From Gammaproteobacteria bacterium (GTDB lineage: Bacteria > Pseudomonadota > Gammaproteobacteria > Steroidobacterales > Woeseiaceae), in assembly GCA_029881015.1 (NCBI GenBank), contig JAOUNK010000002.1, positions 1 through 53,246 on the forward strand: DNA of 53,246 nucleotides. Reading direction: 5' to 3'. Below the pieces are notes generated by a model. The model was given only the letters and a program-made list of their open reading frames with translations. It had not been told where the DNA came from and did no database searches. This document shows positions 35,817 to 45,152 of the stretch, one piece after another. How positions within the stretch are numbered: position 1 is the first letter of the stretch; each line of letters begins with the position of its first letter. The translations under genes were made by a program, and so were the position numbers.

Positions 35817-36445
35817 AGACCCGCTACCTCGGTCGCCGGGAGTACGTGCCACTGTGGCGCGCGATGCAGACCTTCACCGACGAGCGCGATGCATCGACGC
35901 CGGATGAAATCTGGTTCTGCGAACACCCGCCCGTATTCACCCTGGGATTGAACGCAAGCAAGGAACACCTGCTGGCACCGGGCGATATCCCCGTGGTGCA
36001 GATCGACCGCGGTGGCCAGGTCACGTTTCACGGGCCGGGCCAGCTCATGGTTTATCCGCTCATCGATATTCGACGCGCCAACATCGGCGTGCGCAAGCTC
36101 GTCACCGCGCTCGAACAAAGCGTTGTCGACCTGGCTGCTGAGTTCGACGTGACAGCGGCGGCGCGGGCGGACGCGCCGGGCGTTTACGTTGACGGCGATA
36201 AGCTGGCAAGCGTCGGGCTACGTATCCGGCGCGGTTCGAGTTTTCACGGCATGGCGTTGAATGTCGGCGTTGACCTCGAACCGTTTACGCGCATCAACCC
36301 TTGCGGCTACGCGGAACTCAAGATGACCGACCTGCACAGGCTCGGCATTGAACTGCAGCTCGAAGACACTTCGACTAGACTGTTACCGCACTTCCTGAGG
36401 CATCTTGGCATGCCCGGTCCCGATAATGGCGAACGGACGGCCTGA
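35813..36445 (+). CDS. lipB: lipoyl(octanoyl) transferase
   Basis: [72 protein letters not shown]. Confidence 0.97.
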   Translation: MKTRYLGRREYVPLWRAMQTFTDERDASTPDEIWFCEHPPVFTLGLNASKEHLLAPGDIPVVQIDRGGQVTFHGPGQLMVYPLIDIRRANIGVRKLVTALEQSVVDLAAEFDVTAAARADAPGVYVDGDKLASVGLRIRRGSSFHGMALNVGVDLEPFTRINPCGYAELKMTDLHRLGIELQLEDTSTRLLPHFLRHLGMPGPDNGERTA

Positions 36446-36459
36446 ACGAGGCAAAATTC

Positions 36460-36942
36460 ATGAAATCGTATCTACTCGCAATCCTGGCCGTCGGCCTTCT
36501 CATCCAGCACGATGCAATTGCCGGGACCGTCGCGACTGCCTCTCACGAACAGGCCGCGCTCGAACTTCTCGAGCTCATGGGGGCCGAGGACCAGATGCTG
36601 CAAGGCGCCAACATGATGATCGACGTTATGACTTCCCAGTCGCCTGGCCTGGCGCAATATCGCGACGTCCTGACCGAGTGGTCGACGTCGGTAATGCGTT
36701 GGGAGGTTTTCGGTCCAAAGATGGTCACGATCTACACGGACGCGTTCACCGAGGTGGAGCTCCGGGAGTTAGCTGCGTTCTACCGCACGCCGACGGGCAT
36801 GAAGGCCATCAGGGCGATACCCGAACTGATGCAAAAAGGTGCGGAAATCGGGGCGCAGGAAGCGCAGCTCCACATGCCGAGATTACAGGAAATGATCCAG
36901 GCGCGACGCGCGGAACTGGAAGCCGCCGCAGCCGAAGAATAG
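36460..36942 (+). CDS. exported DUF2059 domain protein
   Basis: Signal peptide; YTDAFTEVELRELAAFYRTPTGMKAIRAIPELMQKGAEIG. Confidence 0.88.
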   Translation: MKSYLLAILAVGLLIQHDAIAGTVATASHEQAALELLELMGAEDQMLQGANMMIDVMTSQSPGLAQYRDVLTEWSTSVMRWEVFGPKMVTIYTDAFTEVELRELAAFYRTPTGMKAIRAIPELMQKGAEIGAQEAQLHMPRLQEMIQARRAELEAAAAEE

Positions 36943-36959
36943 CGCCGGGGCCGCGGGAC

Positions 36960-37604
36960 CTAGAGCCTGGCGAGTCGCTCCGGCGTGCCGACATCGGTCC
37001 AGAGCCCCTCGTAAAGCGAACCGGACAGCTGCCCGCGATCCGCTGCCTCGCGCCACATCGGTACGATTGAAAACCGCCCGGCTTCGCAGCCATCGAAAAA
37101 CTCCGGACGATAGATCGCCACGCCGCTGTACGTGTACGCGGCACGTTCGTCGTTGCGTATCAGCCCGGCATCGAGATCGAAATCCCCGTGATCCCGGTAC
37201 CCGGGCGTCGGCACCAGGACCAGGTGTCCGAGGTGCCTGTCCTCAAGTTGCAGGTCGGGAACCGGCATGTCCGTGTAAACATCGGCGTTGACCACAAGAA
37301 ACGGCGCGCTGCCGAGACTCGGCAGCGCGTTGTGGATACCGCCGCCCGTTTCGAGGACGTCGTCGCCCTCGTGGCTGTAGATGACGTCCAGCCCGTATCG
37401 TTTGCCCGAGCCGACCCGTGCGACGATCTGGTCACCCAGCCAACCGAGGTTGATAACGACGGTGCGGATACCTGCGGAAGCGATGTTGCTGAGGTGGCGT
37501 TCGAGCAGGCTCTCGCCGCGAACCTCGACGAGCGCCTTCGGGATCCTGTCCGTTAGCGGGCGCAGGCGTTCGCCACGACCCGCGGCGAGAATCATCGCCC
37601 TCAT
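36960..37604 (-). CDS. murU: nucleotidyltransferase, MurU-like (N-acetylmuramate-1-P uridylyltransferase)
   Basis: MRAMILAAGRGERLRPLTDRIPKALVEVRGESLLERHLSNIASAG...VVNADVYTDMP; ATG overlaps TGA of the upstream kinase gene. Confidence 0.88.
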   Translation of the reverse strand: MRAMILAAGRGERLRPLTDRIPKALVEVRGESLLERHLSNIASAGIRTVVINLGWLGDQIVARVGSGKRYGLDVIYSHEGDDVLETGGGIHNALPSLGSAPFLVVNADVYTDMPVPDLQLEDRHLGHLVLVPTPGYRDHGDFDLDAGLIRNDERAAYTYSGVAIYRPEFFDGCEAGRFSIVPMWREAADRGQLSGSLYEGLWTDVGTPERLARL

Positions 37605-38623
37605 GCAGTGCCGGCCATAGCGGGGAGCACGCGCGACTCGACCAAGCGCACCAGGAACGCCAGTTCCGGGTAGCGCGGACCCAGTGCAACGATATAGGAC
37701 AGCGTGCGCGGCACATCGGCGAGGTAGCCGGGCTTGCCGTCGCGGTGATTCAGTCGCGCGAAAATGCCGGCGGCCTTCAGGTGGCGCTGCACGCCCATGA
37801 GATCGAAGTAGCGGCGAAACTGAACGACGTCGATGCGACGGCGTACGGTAGCGTCCAGCCCGTTGTAAAAGTCGAGCGCCCATTGCCAGGTCTGCTCTGC
37901 CGGCCACTGCACGTAACAGTCCTTGAGCAATGACACGAGGTCGTAGGTCAGCGGACCTTCCACGGCATCCTGGAAGTCGAGAATGCCCGGGTTGTGCGCA
38001 GGCGTCTGCATGAGATTGCGCGAATGATAGTCCCGGTGCACAAACACCTGCGGCTGGTCGAGTGCATTTTGCACAAGCAAGTTGCAGCAGTCCTGCCAGG
38101 CCCGTTCCCCGTCGGCTGTCCATTCGATGCCGAGATGTGTCTCGCACAGCCAGTCATGAAACAATGACAGCTCGAAGCGCAGCAGCGTGTCATCGTAGGG
38201 TGGTAGCTGCGACTGATACGCGGCGCCATGCCGTTGCATGGCCAGCAACGCCCCGGTCGCATCCGCATACAAAGCAGGCGCCTGCAAGGAGTCCTCCAGC
38301 AATGTTTCGAGATACTGGCGATTGCCGAGGTCGCTCAATAACAGGAATCCCTCGTCGAGATTGGCCTCGATGATTCGAGGTGCATTCAATCCCATCGCCT
38401 CGAGGTAACCGGCGACGCGTACGAACGGCAGGCAGTCCTCCTGTTCAGGCGGCGCATCCATTACGATGAAACTACTGGCCCCCGAGCGCAATCGAAAATA
38501 ACGGCGGAAGCTCGCATCGACCGATGCTGGCGCGGGCTTGCTGTACGCGATGGCATCGATGCGGCGGGTCCAGGCGATTAGCGCGGCGAGGCGCGTGTCG
38601 GCCTGTAGCGGGGGGCTTTCGAT
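37601..38623 (-). CDS. amgK: AmgK-like N-acetylmuramate/N-acetylglucosamine kinase (APH fold); 5' end uncertain
   Basis: VFVHRDYHSRNLMQTPAHNPGILDFQDAVEGPLTYDLVSLLKDCYVQWP. Reading frame continues upstream of the listed start (38491) with LQADTRLAALIAWTRRIDAIAYSKPAPASVDASFRRYFRLRSGASSF but lacks an ATG/GTG/TTG; 38623 is an arbitrary upstream limit (ATC). Confidence 0.85.
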   Translation of the reverse strand: MESPPLQADTRLAALIAWTRRIDAIAYSKPAPASVDASFRRYFRLRSGASSFIVMDAPPEQEDCLPFVRVAGYLEAMGLNAPRIIEANLDEGFLLLSDLGNRQYLETLLEDSLQAPALYADATGALLAMQRHGAAYQSQLPPYDDTLLRFELSLFHDWLCETHLGIEWTADGERAWQDCCNLLVQNALDQPQVFVHRDYHSRNLMQTPAHNPGILDFQDAVEGPLTYDLVSLLKDCYVQWPAEQTWQWALDFYNGLDATVRRRIDVVQFRRYFDLMGVQRHLKAAGIFARLNHRDGKPGYLADVPRTLSYIVALGPRYPELAFLVRLVESRVLPAMAGTA

Positions 38624-38686
38624 CTCAATTCTCCGTAACGCGTTGAAGCACCTAAAAAACTATGCGAAGGTATCAAATCCCGATGC

Positions 38687-40939
38687 TTGATAACATCCCG
38701 TTACCACAAGCCACGGCCCACAGCTGATCCGAACACTGTTTTGTCCGCGAAACCACTGATTTTTGCCTGTACCTTACTGGCCGTGTCCCACGCACACGGT
38801 GCCGACGAGCTGTCGTGCCGAACATCCGTCAGCAAGCCGCTGTTGGAAGACTCGCCGTTCAACACGGTCATTGCCGATAATCCGGAGACAATCCTGTTCG
38901 AGCTCGGCTCATTCGAAATGCGGCTGGGCGAGAACCCGACGGCCAGCATGACAGGTGGGGTACTGCTGCGCCGTGACGACAAACTCGCCGCCGCCGAGGC
39001 TGCGCGCTACGACCCGGTGCAACGCGCCCTGTTCCTCGAGGGCGGCGTCCGCTACGAGGACCCCCGCACCCAGATCCGCAGCACGCTTGCCGAGTTCGGC
39101 TATGGCACCGGCCGCATTCGATTCGAGGGCGCGAGTTTCTCGCTGGGCAGCAGCAGCGGGCGCGGCGCTGCCGACCTGCTGGAAATCAACGAGAACGGCA
39201 CCTTGTCCCTGGGCGGCGTGGAGTACACGACCTGTCCACCCGGTTCCGAGGACTGGTTGCTGCAAGGCAAGTCCATCGTGCTCGACACCCAGAAGGGTGT
39301 CGGTACTGCGAAGAACATGAAGCTGCGCTTCCAGAATGTCCCGATACTCTACCTGCCCTACATTTCGTTTCCGATCGGCGATGCCCGCAAGTCGGGCGTG
39401 CTGACACCGGAGATCGGCACGTCGGGTCGCAGCGGCAATGAGATCCGCGTGCCCTACTACTGGAACATCGCACCGAACTACGATGCGACCATCACGCCTC
39501 GCCTGCTGACGAGCCGCGGCCTCCAGCTGGAAACGCACTTTCGCTACCTGACCGAGCGCAACAGCGGCGGCATCACCGCCGACTACCTGCCCGACGACAG
39601 TGTCGTCGATGACTCGCGTCGCCAGATCCGCTTCAATCACCGCACATTGTGGAACAACGGCTGGCGCGGTGTCGTCAATTTCAGGGAGGTCTCGGACAGC
39701 CAGTATTTCGAGGACCTGGGTGGCAGCCTGAGCATTTCGAGTATCACTCACCTGGATCGTCACGTTCGCTTCGACTATTACTCAAGGCACCTCTCGTTCA
39801 TCGCTCAGGCGCAGGACTACCAGACCATAGATGACGCGATCCTGCCGATCGACGAACCATACCGCCGCCTGCCACAGGTTGTCGTCAGCGCAACTTGGCC
39901 CGTGGGTCCGTTCAAGCTGGGTCTCGACAGCGAAGTCGTCAACTTTGATCGCGACGTCGGTGTGACCGGCTGGCGATTCAACGCGACACCGTCGCTGGAA
40001 GCTCCGATTACAGGTGCCGGGTGGTTCTTCACACCGGCCGTTTCGCTCGATCACACGCGCTACGATTTGGCCGATACTTTGCCTGGCGAGACGGTGGATC
40101 CGACGCGCACCGTCCCGATTACCAGCGTCGACACAGGCCTGGTGCTCGAACGCACGATGGCTGACGCCAACCGTATCCAGACGATCGAGCCGCGGCTGCT
40201 GTACGTCAATATCCCGTACCGCGACCAGGACGGGCTCCCGGTGTTCGACACGATTACGCCGGATATCAATCTCGTGCAGCTCTATCGGAAGAACCGCTTC
40301 CTCGGTGGCGATCGCATCGGCGACACGGAACAGGTCAGCGTTGGTGTAACGACACGCGTGCTTGACCTCGACTCGGGCCGCGAGATGATGACAGCGACGA
40401 TCGGCCAGACCCGCTATTTCAGCGATCGTGACGTCGCCCTGCCTGGCATGACGGCCTCAACCTTCGAAACGTCGGACTACATTGCACTGGTTCGCTTCGG
40501 TTTGCTCAGGAACGTGAATTTCGATATCGGCCACCAGTGGGGCACGGGAGACCAGGGCACCACCAAGTCGGAGGCGCGTCTCCAGTATCGCCCCGCGACC
40601 AACAGGATCGTGAACCTCGCGTATCGTTTTCGGCGAGACTCGCTCGAACAGGGCGACCTTTCATGGTCGTGGCCGGTAGCCTCGAGCTGGAATTTCGTCG
40701 GGCGTTATAACTACTCGTTCCGCGACCAGGAGGCACTGGAGCAGTTCTTCGGCCTCGAATACGAGAGCTGCTGCTGGGGCTTGCGCCTGGTGTCCCGCCG
40801 CCATATTTCGACCCGCGACGGAACTCGCGATTCCTCGATCGGTCTGCAATTGGTACTGAAGGGGATGACGAGTGTCGGCACAGCAGCTGACAAACTCCTC
40901 GAACGTGGTATTCTTGGCTATTCTGCAGATCTCCGGTAG
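38687..40939 (+). CDS. lptD: LPS-assembly outer membrane protein LptD
   Basis: GGVLLRRDDKLAAAEAARYDPVQRALFLEGGVRYEDP..., FRFQNVPILYLPYISFPIGDARKSGVLTPEIGTSGRSGNEIRVPYYWNIAPNYDATITPR, C-terminal YESCCWGLRLVSRRHI. A TTG start at 38741 is possible. Confidence 0.96.
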   Translation: MITSRYHKPRPTADPNTVLSAKPLIFACTLLAVSHAHGADELSCRTSVSKPLLEDSPFNTVIADNPETILFELGSFEMRLGENPTASMTGGVLLRRDDKLAAAEAARYDPVQRALFLEGGVRYEDPRTQIRSTLAEFGYGTGRIRFEGASFSLGSSSGRGAADLLEINENGTLSLGGVEYTTCPPGSEDWLLQGKSIVLDTQKGVGTAKNMKLRFQNVPILYLPYISFPIGDARKSGVLTPEIGTSGRSGNEIRVPYYWNIAPNYDATITPRLLTSRGLQLETHFRYLTERNSGGITADYLPDDSVVDDSRRQIRFNHRTLWNNGWRGVVNFREVSDSQYFEDLGGSLSISSITHLDRHVRFDYYSRHLSFIAQAQDYQTIDDAILPIDEPYRRLPQVVVSATWPVGPFKLGLDSEVVNFDRDVGVTGWRFNATPSLEAPITGAGWFFTPAVSLDHTRYDLADTLPGETVDPTRTVPITSVDTGLVLERTMADANRIQTIEPRLLYVNIPYRDQDGLPVFDTITPDINLVQLYRKNRFLGGDRIGDTEQVSVGVTTRVLDLDSGREMMTATIGQTRYFSDRDVALPGMTASTFETSDYIALVRFGLLRNVNFDIGHQWGTGDQGTTKSEARLQYRPATNRIVNLAYRFRRDSLEQGDLSWSWPVASSWNFVGRYNYSFRDQEALEQFFGLEYESCCWGLRLVSRRHISTRDGTRDSSIGLQLVLKGMTSVGTAADKLLERGILGYSADLR

Positions 40940-40945
40940 TAAAAA

Positions 40946-42247
40946 TTGTTAAAATTCAATAATTTATGCGCTGTCGTCGCATTGGCCGCCGCGCCCGTCG
41001 CCGTCGCTGACGAACTCTCCGATAACGGTGAGTTCCTTGACGGCGTCGCCGCGATCGTCAATGAGGGCGTCGTGCTCAAGAGCCAGCTCGCCGAGCAGAT
41101 TGCCATCATCAGCGAGCGCGCCATCGCCCAGGGCATGCAGTTGCCACCGGCCAACATCCTCGAGGAGCAGATTCTCGAGCGCCTCATTATTTCGGAAATC
41201 CAGTTGCAGAGAGCCGACCGCATCGGCTTGAACGTCAGTGACGAAATGCTCAACCGCGCAATTGCCGGTATCGCCCAGGAAAACGGCGTGGCGTTCGACG
41301 ACATGCCGCGCCTGCTGGCCGCGGATGGCGTCGACTACGGCGCATTCCGTCGCCAGTTGCGGGAAGAAATCACGATCAGCAACCTGCGCCAGATCGAAGT
41401 CGGCGAACGGATCAATGTCAGCGAGCGTGAAATCGAACAGTGCGTTGCCGATCTCGAGGGCAATGTTGTCGCCAACTCCGAGTACGCGTTGTCGCATATC
41501 CTGTTGACGCTGCCGGAAAGCGCGAACGCGCAACAGGTCAAAGAGGTCGAAGACCTGGCCAACGAGATTTACGCCCAGCTCCAGGACGGCGCGGATTTTC
41601 GCGAGTTGGCGGTTCGTTATTCCGCCGGCCCGACCGCCCTCGAAGGTGGGGCGCTGGGCTGGATGCAGGGTCAGCAGGTACCGACGCTGTTTACCGATGT
41701 ATTGCAGGATATGGGCAGAGGCGATGTTTCGGCACCGATACGCGCAGCGAGCAGCTTCCATATCGTCAAAGTCGACGACCTGCGCAGTGCCGTCGAACGC
41801 AGTGAAATTGAGCAGGCGAACGTTCGCCACATCCTGATCATGCCGAACGAGATCATCGACGACGCAACGGCAAGGCAGCGGCTCGAAGAAGCGCTGGCCA
41901 AGATCCGGGCCGGTGAGGAAGACTTTGGCGAGCAGGCCAAGCTGCTGTCCGACGACCCGGGTTCAGGAAACCTCGGTGGTGAGCTTGGCTGGGCAAGTCC
42001 TGACAGTTTTGCGCCCGAGTTCGCACAGATGATCCGCGATAGCGAGATCGGCGTGATCTCCGAACCGTTCCGCACGCAATTCGGCTGGCATATCCTCGAA
42101 GTCATGGAACGTCGCGTCTACGACAATACGGAAGATCTGAAGCAGCGTAACTGCGCTGCCAGGATCCGCCAGGGCAAGATGGAAGAAGAGTCACAGCTGT
42201 GGATGCAGCGCCTGCGTGACGAAGCTTTCGTCGAGACGCGCATCTAG
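40946..42247 (+). CDS. surA: peptidyl-prolyl isomerase / OMP chaperone SurA
   Basis: LDGVAAIVNEGVVLKSQL..., two parvulin domains (ALSHILLTLPESAN..., NVRHILIMPNEIID...GGELGWASPDSFAPEF). Start appears to be TTG. Confidence 0.95.
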   Translation: MLKFNNLCAVVALAAAPVAVADELSDNGEFLDGVAAIVNEGVVLKSQLAEQIAIISERAIAQGMQLPPANILEEQILERLIISEIQLQRADRIGLNVSDEMLNRAIAGIAQENGVAFDDMPRLLAADGVDYGAFRRQLREEITISNLRQIEVGERINVSEREIEQCVADLEGNVVANSEYALSHILLTLPESANAQQVKEVEDLANEIYAQLQDGADFRELAVRYSAGPTALEGGALGWMQGQQVPTLFTDVLQDMGRGDVSAPIRAASSFHIVKVDDLRSAVERSEIEQANVRHILIMPNEIIDDATARQRLEEALAKIRAGEEDFGEQAKLLSDDPGSGNLGGELGWASPDSFAPEFAQMIRDSEIGVISEPFRTQFGWHILEVMERRVYDNTEDLKQRNCAARIRQGKMEEESQLWMQRLRDEAFVETRI

Positions 42248-42249
42248 GT

Positions 42250-43155
42250 GTGACGCTCGCCAAACCTCTCGTAATCACAGCCGGCGAACCCGCCGGCGTC
42301 GGACCGGAACTGTGCAACGCCCTGGTCGGCAGCACCTGTGCCGACGATGTCGTCGTGATCGGTGACCGCCGACAACTCGACAGCCGTCTGCGCGTCATCG
42401 ACATGCCGTTTCCCGTTGCAGCGATTCCCGGTCAACCGAACCCGGCCAATGCAGCAACGCTACTGGACGGGCTGCGGGCCGCGGCGCAGGGTTGTCTCGC
42501 CGGCGATTATGCGGGCATGGTTACGGCACCGCTCGCCAAAAGCGTCATCGCCGACAGTGGCGTGGCATTTACGGGGCATACCGAGTTTCTTGCCGAGGTA
42601 ACCGGGGCCGCACATCCTGTCATGATGCTCGTCGCAGGTGACCTGCGTGTTGCGCTCGCGAGCACACACCTGCCCCTGCGCGATGTGGCTGACTACCTGA
42701 CACCGGGTATTCTCAAACGCGTCTTGCGCATTCTCGACGCAGACCTCAGGCACAAGTTCGGCATCGAGGCGCCGGACATCGTCGTTTGCGGACTGAATCC
42801 GCATGCCGGGGAAGGCGGCCATCTCGGCCACGAGGAAATCGAATGCATCGCGCCGGTGCTCGAGGAGTTGCGCGCCGAAGGGTTGCGCTTGCGCGGCCCC
42901 ATGCCGGCCGACACGGCATTTACGCCTGCTGCGGGGCACAAGGATGCGGTACTTGCGATGTACCACGACCAGGGGCTCCCCGTGCTCAAGTACGCGGGCT
43001 TCGGCCATGCTGTCAACGTAACACTGGGCCTGCCGATCATTCGCACCTCCGTTGACCACGGCACGGCTTTCGATATCGCCGGCACCGGCACTGCCGACCC
43101 GGGCAGTTTGCTCGCTGCCGTGGAGCTGGCCGCGACGATGGCGCGTAGCCGATGA
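42250..43155 (+). CDS. pdxA: 4-hydroxythreonine-4-phosphate dehydrogenase
   Basis: LVITAGEPAGVGPEL, GMVTAPLAKSVIADSGVAFTGHTEFLAE, GLNPHAGEGGHLGHEEIE, DQGLPVLKYAGFGHAVNVTLGLPIIRTSVDHGTAFDIAGTG. Confidence 0.98.
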   Translation: MTLAKPLVITAGEPAGVGPELCNALVGSTCADDVVVIGDRRQLDSRLRVIDMPFPVAAIPGQPNPANAATLLDGLRAAAQGCLAGDYAGMVTAPLAKSVIADSGVAFTGHTEFLAEVTGAAHPVMMLVAGDLRVALASTHLPLRDVADYLTPGILKRVLRILDADLRHKFGIEAPDIVVCGLNPHAGEGGHLGHEEIECIAPVLEELRAEGLRLRGPMPADTAFTPAAGHKDAVLAMYHDQGLPVLKYAGFGHAVNVTLGLPIIRTSVDHGTAFDIAGTGTADPGSLLAAVELAATMARSR

Positions 43156-43934
43156 CCAAACACCGCGCTCGCAAACGCTTCGGTCAGCATTTTCTGACAG
43201 ACCCTGGCGTCATTGACGCCATTATCCGGGCCGTGCACCCGACCGGCGACGATGTCGTCGTGGAGATCGGCCCGGGCCAGGGCGCCATCACGGATGCCCT
43301 CGCCCGCAACGCCGGCCACCTGCACGCCGTGGAACTGGACCGGGACCTCGCCGCGCGTTTGCGACGCCAGTATGGCGACCATCCCAATGTCACGGTGCAC
43401 GAAGGTGATGCCCTGCAGTTCGACTTCGCGGCATTGGGCGAAAAACTGCGCATTGTCGGCAACCTGCCCTACAACATCTCGACGCCGCTGCTCTTTCACC
43501 TGCTGAAGAGCCGCGACCACATTCTCGACATGCACTTCATGCTGCAGAAAGAGGTCGTTGCGCGCATGGCCGCATCGCCCGGCAGCAAAGCCTACGGCCG
43601 ACTCGGGATCATGCTCGGCTGCCATTTACAGGTCGAGTCGCTGTTCGACGTCGACCCTGGCGCGTTTTCGCCGCCACCGGACGTCACATCCGCCGTCGTG
43701 CGTCTTGACCCCCTGCCGCCGGGTACGTTTGAGATAGCTGATGAGCCCGGCCTGTCCACACTCGTCGCGACTGCCTTCATGCAACGGCGCAAGACGTTGC
43801 GAAACGCGTTAAAGAAGTTAGTGGAACCCGGCGACCTCGAAGCCGTCGGCATCGACGGTGGTGCGCGGCCGGAGCAGGTGTCCATTGCCGACTACATTCG
43901 GTTGAGCAATCATCTCTGGCGGAAATCGCGTTAG
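43152..43934 (+). CDS. rsmA: 16S rRNA (adenine1518/1519-N6) dimethyltransferase
   Basis: RKRFGQHFLTDPGVIDAI, VVEIGPGQGAITDAL, VGNLPYNISTPLLFHLL, MLQKEVVARM. Confidence 0.98.
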   Translation: MTKHRARKRFGQHFLTDPGVIDAIIRAVHPTGDDVVVEIGPGQGAITDALARNAGHLHAVELDRDLAARLRRQYGDHPNVTVHEGDALQFDFAALGEKLRIVGNLPYNISTPLLFHLLKSRDHILDMHFMLQKEVVARMAASPGSKAYGRLGIMLGCHLQVESLFDVDPGAFSPPPDVTSAVVRLDPLPPGTFEIADEPGLSTLVATAFMQRRKTLRNALKKLVEPGDLEAVGIDGGARPEQVSIADYIRLSNHLWRKSR

Positions 43935-43943
43935 AATATCGGC

Positions 43944-44324
43944 ATGACAGGCAAGCAGCACGACATCCGTATCAACGTCGCCACAAGATACATCGACGAT
44001 CAGTCCGAACCCGATGCGGATCGCTATGTGTTTGCCTATACCATCACCATTTCCAACGATGGCAAAGTTCCCGCGACGCTGCGGAGTCGTCACTGGATCA
44101 TCACCGACGCAAACGGCAAGGTGCAGGAAGTGAATGGCGATGGCGTCGTCGGCGAGCAACCGCACCTGAACCCCGGGGAACGATTCCGTTACTCGAGCGG
44201 GGCGGTTCTCGAAACGCCCGTCGGTGCGATGCAGGGCCTGTATCGAATGGAAACGGACAACGGTGCCAGTTTCGACGCGCCCATCGAAGCGTTCACGCTC
44301 GCTGTGCCTGGCCTGCTCCACTAG
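43944..44324 (+). CDS. apaG: Co2+/Mg2+ efflux-associated protein ApaG
   Basis: DIRINVATRYIDDQSEPDADRYVFAYTITISNDGKVPATLRSRHWIITDANGKVQEVNGDGVVGEQPHLNPGERFRYSSG. Confidence 0.96.
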   Translation: MTGKQHDIRINVATRYIDDQSEPDADRYVFAYTITISNDGKVPATLRSRHWIITDANGKVQEVNGDGVVGEQPHLNPGERFRYSSGAVLETPVGAMQGLYRMETDNGASFDAPIEAFTLAVPGLLH

Positions 44325-44332
44325 GCATCCGA

Positions 44333-45151
44333 ATGGCCGTCTACGCAATCGGCGACATACAGGGTTGTTACGATCCGTTCCGGCACCTGCTCGATGAAAT
44401 TGACTTCGACCCCGACAAGGACACGCTCTGGCTCGTGGGTGACCTCGTCAACCGCGGACCCAAATCACTGAAAACATTGCGCTTTGTACGTGACCTCGGC
44501 GACTCGGCGATTACGGTGCTCGGCAACCACGACCTGCACCTGCTGGCACTCGAAGCCGGTTCCGTGCGCTTCGGGAAGCGCTTTGGCTCCCTGGCCAAGC
44601 TACTGCAATCCAGCGATGCGGGAGAGCTTTGTAACTGGTTGCGACACCGGCCGCTGGCGCACTACGACAAGGCCCTGGGTACGATGATGGTACACGCCGG
44701 TACGTATCCGGCGTGGGACGTCAAAAAGACATTGGCGCGCGCTGCCGAAGTCGAGACAGCACTGCAACAGGATGGGTACCGGACGTTACTGGGGAAGATG
44801 TACGGCGATACGCCGGCCGTATGGAACGGCAAACTCAAGGGCTATCCCCGCCTGCGGTTCATTATCAATTGCCTCACGCGCATGCGCATGATCACGAACA
44901 GCAATCACCTTGCCCTGTCCTTCAGTGGTTCACCCTGGCGTGCGCGCAAGGGCCAGCTTCCCTGGTACGATGCGCCGAATGCTGCCTGGGCGGGCACGCG
45001 TATCGTGTTTGGTCACTGGTCAGCCCTGGGATTGATTGTGCTTCCCGACCTCATCTGTGTCGACACGGGCTGTATTTGGGGACGGCAACTCACTGCCGTG
45101 CGCCTGGACAAACGGCTGCCACGGGTCGTCCAGGTGCCGGGACAGCACTGA
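44333..45151 (+). CDS. apaH: symmetrical bis(5'-nucleosyl)-tetraphosphatase
   Basis: MAVYAIGDIQGCYDPFRHLLDEIDFDPDKDTLWLVGDLVNRGPKSLKTLRFV...VLGNHDLHLLAL. Confidence 0.97.
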   Translation: MAVYAIGDIQGCYDPFRHLLDEIDFDPDKDTLWLVGDLVNRGPKSLKTLRFVRDLGDSAITVLGNHDLHLLALEAGSVRFGKRFGSLAKLLQSSDAGELCNWLRHRPLAHYDKALGTMMVHAGTYPAWDVKKTLARAAEVETALQQDGYRTLLGKMYGDTPAVWNGKLKGYPRLRFIINCLTRMRMITNSNHLALSFSGSPWRARKGQLPWYDAPNAAWAGTRIVFGHWSALGLIVLPDLICVDTGCIWGRQLTAVRLDKRLPRVVQVPGQH

Positions 45152-45152
45152 C

